From: JAIEPT01 sp038217425
GTDB lineage: Bacteria > Planctomycetota > Planctomycetia > Gemmatales > Gemmataceae
Assembly (NCBI GenBank): GCA_038217425.1
Contig: JBBQPM010000008.1
Location: forward strand, 3,057-67,056
Direction of reading: 5' to 3'
Length of the DNA stretch: 64,000 nucleotides
The position numbers and the translations under genes are program-made. The notes below the pieces were generated by a model that had not been told where the DNA came from, searched no databases, and worked only from the letters and a program-made list of their open reading frames with translations. The stretch's first letter is position 1. Each line of letters starts with the position of its first letter. This document shows positions 31,874-40,254 of the stretch, piece after piece.

Positions 31874-32590
31874 GCCTTTCTTGCCAATGTAAAGCGTCGC
31901 GATGCCGAACGTGAAGCGATGCCAGACGACGTCCGTCAACCCGTGGCCCCGGAGCTTCACCGCCAACGCTTCGCCGTCGGGGAACTCCAGCACGCTGGCC
32001 GGAAGGTAGTGATACGCATTGTCCTTGCTGCGGGAAATCCATTGTCCGAGCGTCGGCAAGATTTTCTTGAAGTAGAATCGATACAACGGCCCCATCAACC
32101 ACCCCTTGGGCTGCGAGAATTCGAGGATCGCCACCTTGCCGCCGGGCTGCGTGACGCGCACCATCTCGGCGATGCCCTTGTCCGTATCGGTGACGTTACG
32201 CAGGCCGAAAGCGACGGTCGCGATCTGGAAGTAATCGCTGGGAAACGGCAGCTTCTGGGCGTCGGCTTCGAGAAACGTGATGCGTCCCTCGGCGTGGATT
32301 TTTTGGGCTTTGCGTTTGGCGATGCAGAGCATTTCGTGACAGAAGTCGGCGCCGACGATGGGCGCCTTGCCCTTGGCGGCGCGGTCGTACGCCAGGGCCA
32401 GGTCGCCGGTGCCAGTGCAAAGATCGAGGATCGGCGCCGTTCCCGCGGGGGGCACGAGGCGCGTGGTGCGCCAGCGCCAGTAGCGGTCGATGTTCAGGCT
32501 CAGCAAATGGTTGAGGAAATCGTAGCTGGGGGCGATGTGCCCGAACATGCTGCGGATGCGTTCTTCGCGTTTATCGACGGTTGCGTTCAC
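31829..32590 (-). CDS. ubiE: Demethylmenaquinone/2-methoxybenzoquinol methyltransferase
   Basis: A 253-residue AdoMet methyltransferase of quinone synthesis. The N-terminus REERIRSMFGHIAPSYDFLN matches UbiE/MenG. The AdoMet-binding motif is APILDLCTGTGDLALAYDRA, and the family segments VAFGLRNVTDTDKGIAEMVR, KVAILEFSQPKG and SKDNAYHYLPASVLEFPDGE (the YxYLPxSvxxFP motif) follow. I chose GTG 32590, which has AGGGG 6 nt upstream. The C-terminus past FGIATLYIGKKG is encoded by an intergenic palindrome, so the protein has a repeat-derived tail of 14 residues. hemE follows after 28 nt. Confidence 0.92.
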   Translation of the reverse strand: MNATVDKREERIRSMFGHIAPSYDFLNHLLSLNIDRYWRWRTTRLVPPAGTAPILDLCTGTGDLALAYDRAAKGKAPIVGADFCHEMLCIAKRKAQKIHAEGRITFLEADAQKLPFPSDYFQIATVAFGLRNVTDTDKGIAEMVRVTQPGGKVAILEFSQPKGWLMGPLYRFYFKKILPTLGQWISRSKDNAYHYLPASVLEFPDGEALAVKLRGHGLTDVVWHRFTFGIATLYIGKKGESPGMAIPGTNPPG

Positions 32591-32708
32591 AGGATACCCC
32601 TTCGTTGCCAACCGGCGAATCGCTCTCCGGATAACGGCCTCTACCATATTTTAGTTTGTTAACCTGGGAACTTCTCCGCAAGGTGCGCAGAAGTTATTGC
32701 CGGAGATT

Positions 32709-32769
32709 CGTAGGGCAAGCGGCCTCGCTTGCCTTTGCGGGGTGGGCAAGCGAGGCCGCTTGCCCTACG
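32709..32769. repeat. Intergenic palindrome with 25-bp perfect arms
   Basis: The arms 32709-32733 and 32745-32769 are exact reverse complements (CGTAGGGCAAGCGGCCTCGC and 5 more bases) with an 11-nt loop. It lies between the divergent ubiE and cytochrome genes, 65 nt before the cytochrome start. Confidence 0.9.
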
Positions 32770-32834
32770 GTAGCGGCTTAGCCGAAGGAGGCATAGAATG
32801 CCGACACTGTCCGCCGCGTCCCGAGGAACCCGCC

Positions 32835-33410
32835 ATGAAAGTCCTGCGCTACGTCCCCGTCATTCTCCTCGTAGCTTGGCCATTCGCGTCGGCGCAGAAC
32901 GACGACAAGAAAAACCCCAAGGCGATCGAGAAGACGATCCAGCTCGCCCAGATTTTGGCCAAGGGGGAGAAAGCCGACGCGCTCGCCAAGGACGTGCTGG
33001 CTCAGGTGCAGGGGCTCGACGAGATAATGATCCTGTTCAAGCCGCGCGGGCGCGGCGGCGTCGGCTTCGGGCCGCCGCGCGGTCTCGACGGCATCGAGTA
33101 TTTTCTGACGCAGCACGCCTTCGAGATCGCCCGCAAACCGATCCTCGACAAGCTCGAATCCGGGGCCGACGACATCGCCCAGCTCGCCTGGCGTTCGGCC
33201 GCGGTCGCGGAGGTGTTGGGGCACGTCGACGCGGGCAAGCGTTTCGGGCCGGGCAAAGTCGAGTTATGGAAGAAGCAGGTCGCCGGACTCGCCGCCGCCA
33301 GCCGCGAGGCGGCGCCGCTCGCACAAGCGAAGAAGTCGGCGGAGTTGCTGGTGGCACTGCAGAAGATCCATCAGTCGTGTACGGCGTGTCATTATCATTT
33401 TCGGAATTAA
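32835..33410 (+). CDS. Small secreted cytochrome c with C-terminal heme motif
   Basis: A 191-residue protein with a signal peptide (VLRYVPVILLVAWPFASAQ). The only heme motif, CTACH, is at the very C-terminus (QKIHQSCTACHYHFRN). That placement and the preceding helices (AKKSAELLVALQKIHQSC) resemble class II cytochromes c'. A Gly-rich insert, RGRGGVGFGPPRG, lies at about residue 75. It is probably a periplasmic electron carrier. ATG 32835 has GAGGA 8 nt upstream; in-frame codons further upstream read through the palindrome. Confidence 0.8.
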   Translation: MKVLRYVPVILLVAWPFASAQNDDKKNPKAIEKTIQLAQILAKGEKADALAKDVLAQVQGLDEIMILFKPRGRGGVGFGPPRGLDGIEYFLTQHAFEIARKPILDKLESGADDIAQLAWRSAAVAEVLGHVDAGKRFGPGKVELWKKQVAGLAAASREAAPLAQAKKSAELLVALQKIHQSCTACHYHFRN

Positions 33411-33435
33411 CTCGCTGAGGCGAAATACAAGAATA

Positions 33436-33521
33436 GCCACAGAGGTCACAGAGGACACAGAGAGAAAAGAGGACTGAGGATAAGTTGGTGATGTTCTTGC
33501 TCTCTTATTGATTCTCTGTGA
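33436..33521. repeat. CCACAGAG-type intergenic repeat, imperfect
   Basis: GCCACAGAGGTCACAGAGGA at 33436-33455 and the reversed word TCTCTGTGAC near 33513-33522 are a decayed version of the perfect palindrome at 37.3 kb. It lies between the cytochrome and the Nif3-like gene. No other signal is visible in this 164-nt gap. Confidence 0.6.
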
Positions 33522-33574
33522 CTTGTTTCTTCGCATTCATCGCCGGGCGAAACCTTCACGACAGAGCCAGTCTC

Positions 33575-34672
33575 ATGACGCCAATGACGCAGATCATCTC
33601 GTTCTTGCAGGAGTTCGCACCGCTCGCCCTGGCCGCCGACTGGGACAACGTCGGGCTCATCCTCGGCGACCCCGCGCGCCCCGTGCATCGGCTCATGACG
33701 TGCTTGACGCTCACTGCCGACGTCGCGGAGGAGGCGGTTCAGCGTCAGGCGGAACTCGTCGTCAGCCATCATCCGCTTCTCTTTCGGCCCACGCAAAAAA
33801 TCGTCGCGACGCAGCCGGAAGGCGCCCTGCTCCTGAAGTTGAGCGCGCACGGCGCCGCCGTCTACTCGCCGCACACGGCGCTGGACAATGCCGTCGGCGG
33901 CATCAACGACGGTCTGGCGCGCCGGCTCGGTCTTGCCAACGTGCGGCCGCTGCGCGCGCAGGCGGGAGCCGCGCGCTGCAAGGTCGCCGTCTTCGTTCCC
34001 GAGAGCGACCTCAATAAAGTCGCGGATGCCATGTTCGCCGCCGGCGCGGGCGTCATCGGCCAATACACGCAGTGCAGCTTTCGCCTGGCGGGGACTGGAA
34101 CATTTTTCGGCTCCGACGCCAGTAACCCAGCGGTCGGTCAAAAAGGCCGGCGCGAGGACGTCAGCGAATGGCGGCTCGAAGCGGTCTGCCCCGAGAACAA
34201 AGTCGATGCGGTGGTGCGTGCGCTGCGCGTCGCCCATTCGTACGAGGAGCCGGCCTACGACGTCTACACGCTCCGCCCCGAAGTCGCACGGCAAGGCCAG
34301 GGACGCCTCGGCGAGCTGGCGAACCCAATGACGCTCGGGGAACTCGCGGCCGTCGTCCGTCAGCAGCTCCCCGTTACGTCGCTGCAAATCGTCGGCGACC
34401 CGGGCCGAGCGGTTGTGAAAGTCGCGCTCGCCTGCGGCGCTGCCGGCGAGTTCGTGCGCGACGCCCTCCAGGCGCAGGCCGACGTGTTCCTCACCGGCGA
34501 ACTGCGCTTTCACGAAGCCCTCGCGCTCCGCAGCGCCGGCCTGGCGGCGCTCGTCCCGGGCCATTATGCGACGGAGCGTCCGGGCGTTGAAGACCTGGCT
34601 CAGCGCCTGCGCCAGGAATTTTCCGATCTCGAAATCTGGGCCAGTGCCGTCGAACGCGATCCGCTTTCCTGA
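33575..34672 (+). CDS. Nif3-like dinuclear metal centre protein (YqfO type)
   Basis: A 365-residue NIF3/GTP-cyclohydrolase I type 2 family member. The family start is AADWDNVGLILGDP. Metal ligands are visible as LVVSHHPLLFRPT (His-His), SPHTALDNAVGGINDGLARR (Asp) and VPGHYATERPGVEDLAQRL (His, Glu). An insert of about 120 residues between the two halves (CKVAVFVPESDLNKVADAMF and ahead) is the PII-like YqfO domain. Cellular function is not fixed; YqfO-type proteins bind metal and have been linked to cofactor repair. ATG 33575 and ATG 33584 are both possible starts, and neither has a strong ribosome-binding site. Confidence 0.87.
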   Translation: MTPMTQIISFLQEFAPLALAADWDNVGLILGDPARPVHRLMTCLTLTADVAEEAVQRQAELVVSHHPLLFRPTQKIVATQPEGALLLKLSAHGAAVYSPHTALDNAVGGINDGLARRLGLANVRPLRAQAGAARCKVAVFVPESDLNKVADAMFAAGAGVIGQYTQCSFRLAGTGTFFGSDASNPAVGQKGRREDVSEWRLEAVCPENKVDAVVRALRVAHSYEEPAYDVYTLRPEVARQGQGRLGELANPMTLGELAAVVRQQLPVTSLQIVGDPGRAVVKVALACGAAGEFVRDALQAQADVFLTGELRFHEALALRSAGLAALVPGHYATERPGVEDLAQRLRQEFSDLEIWASAVERDPLS

Positions 34673-34707
34673 AGGGCGTAACCAAGGACAATTCTGAGGA
34701 CTCCCCC

Positions 34708-35412
34708 ATGAACGACAAACTCACCTTCGGCTCCAACGATCTTGCTCTCCCCGACGCCCTGCGCGAACCGCTGCGGGCGCATCTCAAACACCTGCGCGAA
34801 GCGTACGTCCGGCGCGATTGGGCGGGGCGCGTCGGCTTCGGATCCCGGCCCGCCGTCGTCGTCGTCGATATGGCGAAGTTTTGGCTCGACCCCGCCAAAC
34901 AGATCGGCAGCAACCTCACTCCCGTCTTGAACGCCACCGTCGAGATCGTCGACGCCGCCCGCAAGGCCAGCGCCCCGGTCTTCTTTACCACGTTCGCACA
35001 CGATCCGGCGCATCCGCCGTGTCCGCACGACCGCAAACTCAAGTTCACCCTCCCCGACGACGCGGCCGACCTCTTTGAAATCGACCCTCGACTCCAGCGC
35101 CGGCCCAGCGAAAAAATCATTCTCAAACGTTACGCGTCGGCCTTCAAAGGCACGAACTTCCACGAGATGCTCTCCGGACTGGGGATCGACACGCTGGTCG
35201 TCACCGGCATCAGCACCAGCCACTGCATCTACGCCACGTGTCGGGATGCAACGAATAGTTTCCGCGTGATCGTGCCGCGCGAGGCGGTGGGGGAGCGCTG
35301 CGAGTTGATGCACGAAGTCTTCCTGCTCGACATCGACATCGATCTGGGGGACGTGACGCCGCTCGCGGAGGTGGTTGCGTCGCTGGCGAACCTTCAGGCG
35401 GCTTCGCGCTGA
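34708..35412 (+). CDS. Isochorismatase-like cysteine hydrolase
   Basis: A 234-residue protein with the cysteine hydrolase triad. The Asp is in RPAVVVVDMAKFWLDP, the Lys in SEKIILKRYASAFKGTNFHE (K-x-x-A-S-A-F-K-G-T region) and the nucleophile Cys in GISTSHCIYATCRDA. The pattern fits the N-carbamoylsarcosine amidohydrolase/isochorismatase superfamily; the substrate is unknown. It lies 35 nt after the Nif3-like gene on the same strand. Its final 19 nt overlap the convergent glycosyltransferase gene. Confidence 0.87.
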   Translation: MNDKLTFGSNDLALPDALREPLRAHLKHLREAYVRRDWAGRVGFGSRPAVVVVDMAKFWLDPAKQIGSNLTPVLNATVEIVDAARKASAPVFFTTFAHDPAHPPCPHDRKLKFTLPDDAADLFEIDPRLQRRPSEKIILKRYASAFKGTNFHEMLSGLGIDTLVVTGISTSHCIYATCRDATNSFRVIVPREAVGERCELMHEVFLLDIDIDLGDVTPLAEVVASLANLQAASR

Positions 35413-36350
35413 AGTTGTTCCTGGAACTGCGCCACGTGCGATTCTTCCTTGACGAGGTAGAGGGGTCGACCTTTCACTTCTTCGTAGGTCCGACCCACGT
35501 ATTCGCCCAGTGCGCCGAGCGCGAGCAGAACGCCTCCCGCGAAGAGGTGCGCGAGGAACGTGAAGTACGCCGCCAGTCCCGAGAAATGGGCAAACGCCAG
35601 CCCGACGTGCGGGATGCTGAGCCCCAGACAGGTCCAGCCGAGATAGCTAGCCAGGCGCAGCGGCACCCGCGAGAACGAAAAGAGACCGTCCTGGGCCAGG
35701 GAAAGCATCTTGCGGAACGTGTACTTACTCACGCCGGCGCGGCGTTGGTCCGGGGCGAAGGCGATCTCCGCGGTCTTGAAGCCGAGCCACTGCACCATGC
35801 CGCGCACAAAGCGATGGCGTTCGCGCATCGTTTTCAGCCCGTCCAGCGCCCGCTTGCTCATCAAACGAAAATCCGACGCCGACGTCCGGACGTCGACTTC
35901 GCTGACCAGGCCCATCATCCGGTAAAAGAGCCGAGAAGCGGTCCGTTTGAACCACGATAAACGCGGATCCTCCGCGCGGATCGTAAGCACAACCTCGTAG
36001 CCTTCTTTCGCTTTTTCCAGAAGCGCGGGGAGGAGCGCGGGGGGATGCTGCAGGTCGGCGTCCATCGAGATGACGAAGTCCCCCTCGGCCCAGTCCAGGC
36101 CCGCAGTCAGGGCGGTCTGATGCCCGAAGTTTCGGCTCAGCGACCGATAGCGGACGCGCTCGTCCTCCCACGCCAACCGCTGCAGCACGAAGAGCGTCAG
36201 GTCGCGCGAGCCGTCGTCGACGTAGATGATTTCGAAGGCGTAGTCATCGGTCAGCGTGTCCAGGACGGCGCAGAGTTCCTCGTGAAAGATCGGCAGAACC
36301 TCTTCCTCCTGGAAGGCGGGGCAGACGATGCTGACGAGCGGTCGCGACAT
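35394..36350 (-). CDS. Family 2 glycosyltransferase with two C-terminal membrane helices
   Basis: A 318-residue protein resembling GtrB/ArnC polyprenyl-phosphate glycosyltransferases. The catalytic domain has VSIVCPAFQEEEVLPIFHEE, YVDDGSRDLTLFVL, FGHQTALTAGLDWAEGDFVI, then SMDADLQHPP (DXD). C-terminal helices are at about 225-250 (LASYLGWTCLGLSIPHVGLA) and 255-280. The chain ends in the usual EYVGRTYEEVKGRPLYLV. It would charge a polyprenyl carrier with sugar at the inner membrane. ATG 36350 has GAGG about 9 nt upstream. The ydjC-like gene, 23 nt before it on the same strand, is a frequent partner. Confidence 0.9.
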   Translation of the reverse strand: MSRPLVSIVCPAFQEEEVLPIFHEELCAVLDTLTDDYAFEIIYVDDGSRDLTLFVLQRLAWEDERVRYRSLSRNFGHQTALTAGLDWAEGDFVISMDADLQHPPALLPALLEKAKEGYEVVLTIRAEDPRLSWFKRTASRLFYRMMGLVSEVDVRTSASDFRLMSKRALDGLKTMRERHRFVRGMVQWLGFKTAEIAFAPDQRRAGVSKYTFRKMLSLAQDGLFSFSRVPLRLASYLGWTCLGLSIPHVGLAFAHFSGLAAYFTFLAHLFAGGVLLALGALGEYVGRTYEEVKGRPLYLVKEESHVAQFQEQLQREAA

Positions 36351-36373
36351 TTTGTAGAACCTCGTGGACGGAA

Positions 36374-37270
36374 TCACGCCGCCTGACTGCGTACGCTGGA
36401 CCAACACTGGCTCGGCGCGGAAAGTTCAAAGCCCGCTTCCGCAATCGCCTGGAGGAAGCTCGGCTGCTCCAGAAGCCGAAGTTCGTGGACGCGGCGTTCG
36501 AGCAACCCGTCCCCCTTTTGGCAATCGCGGCCCAGGAGCGTTTCGTCCGCGAACCCGGGATGGCACATCAGCTCGACGACCTGTCCGGGCACCTGCCGAA
36601 TCCAGCGCGTAAAGTATTCCGGATCGTGCACCCAGGCGGGATTCGTGACGCCGACGAGGCAGTCGTTCCCCGGGAATCCGGCTTCGTTCTGAAGGTGACT
36701 CTGGTAGCGCCCGAGGTGATTGAGGAAGGCGCGTTTGCAGCGGGCGCCGGGGATGCGGTAGATCAGGCTCCACGGTTCTTGCACCATGCGCACGTAGGGC
36801 GCCGGCTTTTGGTGACGCAGCACCGAGATCAAGATTCGGCCGACCGGTTGAAACAGGGCGACGTGCTGATGGGCGTTCACGAACCTGGGCGGCTCGCCGA
36901 CCAGTTCCACGTAGCGAAGGTACTGACAGCGAAGTTCAGTTTCGAGATCGCGGGCTTTGAATCGGCCGAGCAAGGCGCGCGTGACGAACGAGCCGAGCGA
37001 CCAGAATCTGCCGTCGGGCTGCACCAGGCTGGGGACGTCGCCGGCGATGGGACGGTCGAGCGTGAGATTGGGATGCCAGCCCAGTTCGAATGGTTTACCC
37101 AAACGGCGCCAGTCGGCGACGGCCTGCTCGGAATAGGGAGTGTTGACGATGAGGACGGCGCCGGTGAGCAGGCCTTGCCGGCCGGCTTCGAGGATGCCCT
37201 GCGTCGTGTTCGGGCCGATTCCGAGGTCGTCGGCCACGACCGCCAAAGTCCGTTTTGGTAGGGTCGCCAT
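36374..37270 (-). CDS. YdjC/ChbG-like carbohydrate deacetylase
   Basis: A 298-residue protein of the YdjC family, which removes acetyl groups from N-acetyl sugars. The metal-site motifs are AVVADDLGIGPNTTQGILEA (Asp-Asp), FELGWHPNLTLDRPI (His) and PRFVNAHQHVALFQPVGRIL (His). Start ATG 37270 has AAGGA at 6 nt; the ATG two codons earlier overlaps that site. Clustering with the GT2 gene suggests a role in a surface glycolipid or polymer, which is an inference. Confidence 0.87.
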   Translation of the reverse strand: MATLPKRTLAVVADDLGIGPNTTQGILEAGRQGLLTGAVLIVNTPYSEQAVADWRRLGKPFELGWHPNLTLDRPIAGDVPSLVQPDGRFWSLGSFVTRALLGRFKARDLETELRCQYLRYVELVGEPPRFVNAHQHVALFQPVGRILISVLRHQKPAPYVRMVQEPWSLIYRIPGARCKRAFLNHLGRYQSHLQNEAGFPGNDCLVGVTNPAWVHDPEYFTRWIRQVPGQVVELMCHPGFADETLLGRDCQKGDGLLERRVHELRLLEQPSFLQAIAEAGFELSAPSQCWSSVRSQAA

Positions 37271-37320
37271 GCACATTCCTTGTCATGGCCCTCGCATGAA
37301 TACGGTCGCCGAGAAATGCA

Positions 37321-37418
37321 AGCCACAGAGATCACAGAGGACACGGAGAAAAAAGCAAACCACTTCAAGACCGTGATACTCGCTTCTTTTCTCTGAGTCC
37401 TCTGTGATCTCTGTGGCT
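37321..37418. repeat. CCACAGAGATCACAGAGGA inverted repeat
   Basis: The arms 37321-37341 and 37398-37418 are exact 21-bp reverse complements with a 56-nt spacer that contains weaker complementary words (CGGAGAAAA / TTTTCTCTG). The same sequence family appears at 33.44 kb. It separates ftsH from the downstream ydjC-like gene. The rest of 37271-37501 shows no coding signal. Confidence 0.88.
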
Positions 37419-37501
37419 CGTATTTTGCGTCCTGAATTGATGCACCGAGCCTCAGGCGGTTTCGTCCTTGATCTCCCGTTTATCCGATCGTCCCCAGCAG
37501 G

Positions 37502-39493
37502 TCAAGACGACTCGCCAGACGGGGAGTCCCTATCTTCGCCAGGATGCCCCAGCGGGATGATCTGCGGGAAATCGCGGAGGATCATGACCCCCGCTCCATT
37601 CTTATCGGCGATCGACGCCTTGAGGATTGCACGAACTTCCGCGCCGTCGATGACTTCTTTCTCGACGAGCCGCTGCGCCAGCTGATCCAGAGCCGGGCGA
37701 TGGCCCTCGAGCATCGTCTTGACTTCCGCGAGCGAGTCCTCGATGATCTTGCGGACTTCGAGATCGATCTCGCGCGCCGTCTCTTCGCTGTAACTTCGGC
37801 TCTCGCCGAAGGATGAGCCGGGCAGGTACGGGTTTTCGACGCTGTCGCGGTAGTAGATGCGTCCGAGCCGGCTCATGCCAAAGCGCGTCACCATGGCGCG
37901 AGCGATGGCGTTGGCGGAGTTGAGGTCGCTGGTGGCGCCGTCTGCGATCTCGCCGTAGACGACTTCCTCCGCGAGGGTGCCGCCGAGCGCGCACTTGATT
38001 CGGCTCAGCATTTCGCTCTTGGTCTTCATGTGCCGATCGTCGTCGGGGCGGTGCAGGACGAAGCCGAGCACGCCCGGGCCGCGCGGGATGATCGTCACCT
38101 TGTGAATGGGGTCCGTGGTATGGGGGAGCAAGCAGCCGATGAGAGCGTGGCCCCCTTCGTGGTAGGCGAGTCGGAGTTTCTCCTCCGGCATGATGACTCG
38201 GCTGCGACGTTCCAGGCCGATGGCGCCGCGCTCGACGGCTTCGTTGAAGTCGGTCATTTCGACGAGGTCCTTGCCGCCGCGCGCCGCGAGCAGCGCCGCT
38301 TCGTTGACGAGGTTCGCCAGGTCCGCGCCGACGGAACCGGGCGTCAGGCTGGCGACGTGCCGCAGATCGACGTCGCCGCCCACCTTCACGTCCTTGGTGT
38401 GGACGCGTAGGATGAGTTCCCGGCCATTGACGTCGGGGCGATCGACGACGACGGTGCGGTCGAAGCGGCCGGGGCGCAGTAGCGCGGGATCGAGGGTTTC
38501 GGGTCGAGTGGTGGCGGCCATGATGATGACGCCGCGATTGGAACCGAAACCGTCCATCTCGACGAGCAGTTGGTTGAGGGTTTGCTCGCGTTCGTCGTGC
38601 CCGCCGACGGCGCCGTGGCCGCGGGTCTTGCCCATGGCGTCGAGTTCGTCGATGAAGATGATGCAGGGCGCGCGGGTCTCGGCCTGGGCGAAGAGATCGC
38701 GAACCCGGCTGGCGCCGACGCCCACGAACATCTCGACGAAATCCGAACCCGACATCGAGAAGAACGGCACGTCCGCTTCCCCCGCGACGGCGCGCGCCAA
38801 GAGCGTCTTGCCCGTTCCCGGCGGCCCCACCAGCAGCACCCCCTTCGGGATTCGGCCCCCCAGCGCCTGGTATTTCTCCGGCGTCTTGAGGAAATCGACG
38901 ATCTCGCGCAGCTCCTGCACCGCTTCGTCGATCCCGGCCACGCTCGCGAACGTCGTTCGGTTCTCCTTGTCCTCGTACAGCTTGTGCTTGCTGCGGCCGA
39001 AACTGAGCGGTCCGCTGCCGCCGGACATCCAGCGTACGAAGAACAGGCCCATCATGCCGAACAGGAACACCATGAAGACCATCATGAGGACCGACGACAC
39101 CGTGCGCATGACGGTGTCTTCTTCCTCGCGGTAAAAGTTGGCGCCGGTGCGCAGGCGGAGTTTCTTGAGGAGGTCAGGATCCTCGGCGAGGCCGATGCGG
39201 GTGCGGAAGAGTTTGGTTTCGGTCGCGGGCTTGGTGCCGTCCTTATCGGTGATGAGATCGCTGGCGACGATTTCGCCGCGAACTTCGCCGGGGCTGACGC
39301 GGACGTTTTTAAAGCGGACAGCAGGATCGTCGGCCTGGACGATCTGCATGAGTTCGCCATAGGTGAGCGTCTGGGCGGTTGGTTCGCGGTAGACGGTCCA
39401 GAGCACGGTAAGTCCGAGGAATGTGAGCAGGAGAGCGGCATGCGCTCCGGAGATCGGCATTTTTCCTCGTTCTTTGGGTATTTTCTTCAGCAC
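37502..39493 (-). CDS. ftsH: ATP-dependent zinc metalloprotease FtsH
   Basis: A 663-residue membrane AAA+ protease. Two helices flank a periplasmic domain (about 18-35 and 133-155, VLMMVFMVFLFGMMGLFFV). Walker A is GPPGTGKT (about 222), Walker B is IIFIDELDAMG, and the second region of homology is TTRPETLDPALLRPGRFDR. The zinc site is HEGGH (His445, Glu446, His449), where the usual motif is HEAGH; the third ligand region is TSDLNSANAIARAM. It degrades membrane and short-lived cytoplasmic proteins. GTG 39493 (AAGGA 8 nt upstream) gives a basic N-terminus; ATG 39460 (GAGGA 5 nt upstream) is an equally credible start. Confidence 0.95.
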   Translation of the reverse strand: MLKKIPKERGKMPISGAHAALLLTFLGLTVLWTVYREPTAQTLTYGELMQIVQADDPAVRFKNVRVSPGEVRGEIVASDLITDKDGTKPATETKLFRTRIGLAEDPDLLKKLRLRTGANFYREEEDTVMRTVSSVLMMVFMVFLFGMMGLFFVRWMSGGSGPLSFGRSKHKLYEDKENRTTFASVAGIDEAVQELREIVDFLKTPEKYQALGGRIPKGVLLVGPPGTGKTLLARAVAGEADVPFFSMSGSDFVEMFVGVGASRVRDLFAQAETRAPCIIFIDELDAMGKTRGHGAVGGHDEREQTLNQLLVEMDGFGSNRGVIIMAATTRPETLDPALLRPGRFDRTVVVDRPDVNGRELILRVHTKDVKVGGDVDLRHVASLTPGSVGADLANLVNEAALLAARGGKDLVEMTDFNEAVERGAIGLERRSRVIMPEEKLRLAYHEGGHALIGCLLPHTTDPIHKVTIIPRGPGVLGFVLHRPDDDRHMKTKSEMLSRIKCALGGTLAEEVVYGEIADGATSDLNSANAIARAMVTRFGMSRLGRIYYRDSVENPYLPGSSFGESRSYSEETAREIDLEVRKIIEDSLAEVKTMLEGHRPALDQLAQRLVEKEVIDGAEVRAILKASIADKNGAGVMILRDFPQIIPLGHPGEDRDSPSGESS

Positions 39494-39621
39494 GCGGAAA
39501 TCCTTGGGACAGGCTCGATGAAGAGAAGAGACATTCTCATTATAAGCGCGAAAGACCGGGCCGCGGACCCGACTCCCAAAAGGAGCCCGCCCCGCGGCCC
39601 GGCGCCGACGTCGAATTTCAG

Positions 39622-40044
39622 TTACTTCTTCATGAATTTGCCGAAATCTTCGTACTCGCGATCGAAGTGTTCGAAGTAGGCCTTGACCGAGGCAGGGGTT
39701 GCGCCGATCGTGGAAATCGGGACTTCAAACACCGTGCTGGCCCCGGTGGAGTAGACGCGCGAGAAGATCGCCTTTTCGTTCCACGTATTGAGCTTTTCGA
39801 GCGGAATCTCCTTGATCGGTATGGTGACGAAAATCAGCATGAACTTGCCTTTTTCGTTGTGCTGAACGTAGTAGTCGGTCCCCTTGACGTCGTAGAAAGT
39901 GCCGTTGGGACTTGCGGACTTTTCGAAGTCCTTCTTGACGTCGTTCTTGATGACCTTTTCGAGGTCGTCCGTGCTGAAGTTCTGCGCCTGCGCCAGATTG
40001 GGCAGTAGCGCGAGGGCGAGCAGGACTTTGCCGAGATGCTTCAT
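39622..40044 (-). CDS. Small secreted protein, possibly YbjN-like
   Basis: A 140-residue protein with a signal peptide (HLGKVLLALALLPNLAQAQ). The rest is an alpha/beta domain: DDLEKVIKNDVKKDFEKSAS, then TDYYVQHNEKGKFMLIFVTI, then FSRVYSTGAS and AYFEHFDREYEDFGKFMKK. Length, fold pattern and the C-terminal NxFDREYED-like ending recall YbjN/type III secretion-chaperone-like proteins. That assignment is tentative. AAGGA lies 9 nt before the ATG. It lies 129 nt upstream of ftsH on the same strand and diverges from tatC. Confidence 0.65.
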   Translation of the reverse strand: MKHLGKVLLALALLPNLAQAQNFSTDDLEKVIKNDVKKDFEKSASPNGTFYDVKGTDYYVQHNEKGKFMLIFVTIPIKEIPLEKLNTWNEKAIFSRVYSTGASTVFEVPISTIGATPASVKAYFEHFDREYEDFGKFMKK

Positions 40045-40254
40045 AAGCGGTTTTTCCTTTCCGATGACACATGGGATCCAAGTGGCCCCAGTCTAGCGTC
40101 TCTTCCCAGGCGCGACAATTCGTTTTTGGCATTTTTCGCACCCTCGCGGGTTGCTGGAGAAGAAGTAATCGCCTCGGCCTTGAGAGACGCCCCTCGCCAT
40201 CGTAAAATGCCGGAACTGCACCCACCTGTGTCCGCCGCTGCTGAGTGACGCTCC

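Noticed and set aside
31801..31887. Upstream extension of hemE by 29 residues
   Set aside because: The extension would be translated from the AAAGCCCAGGGA palindrome. ATG 31800 has GGAGG at the right distance and matches the family N-terminus.
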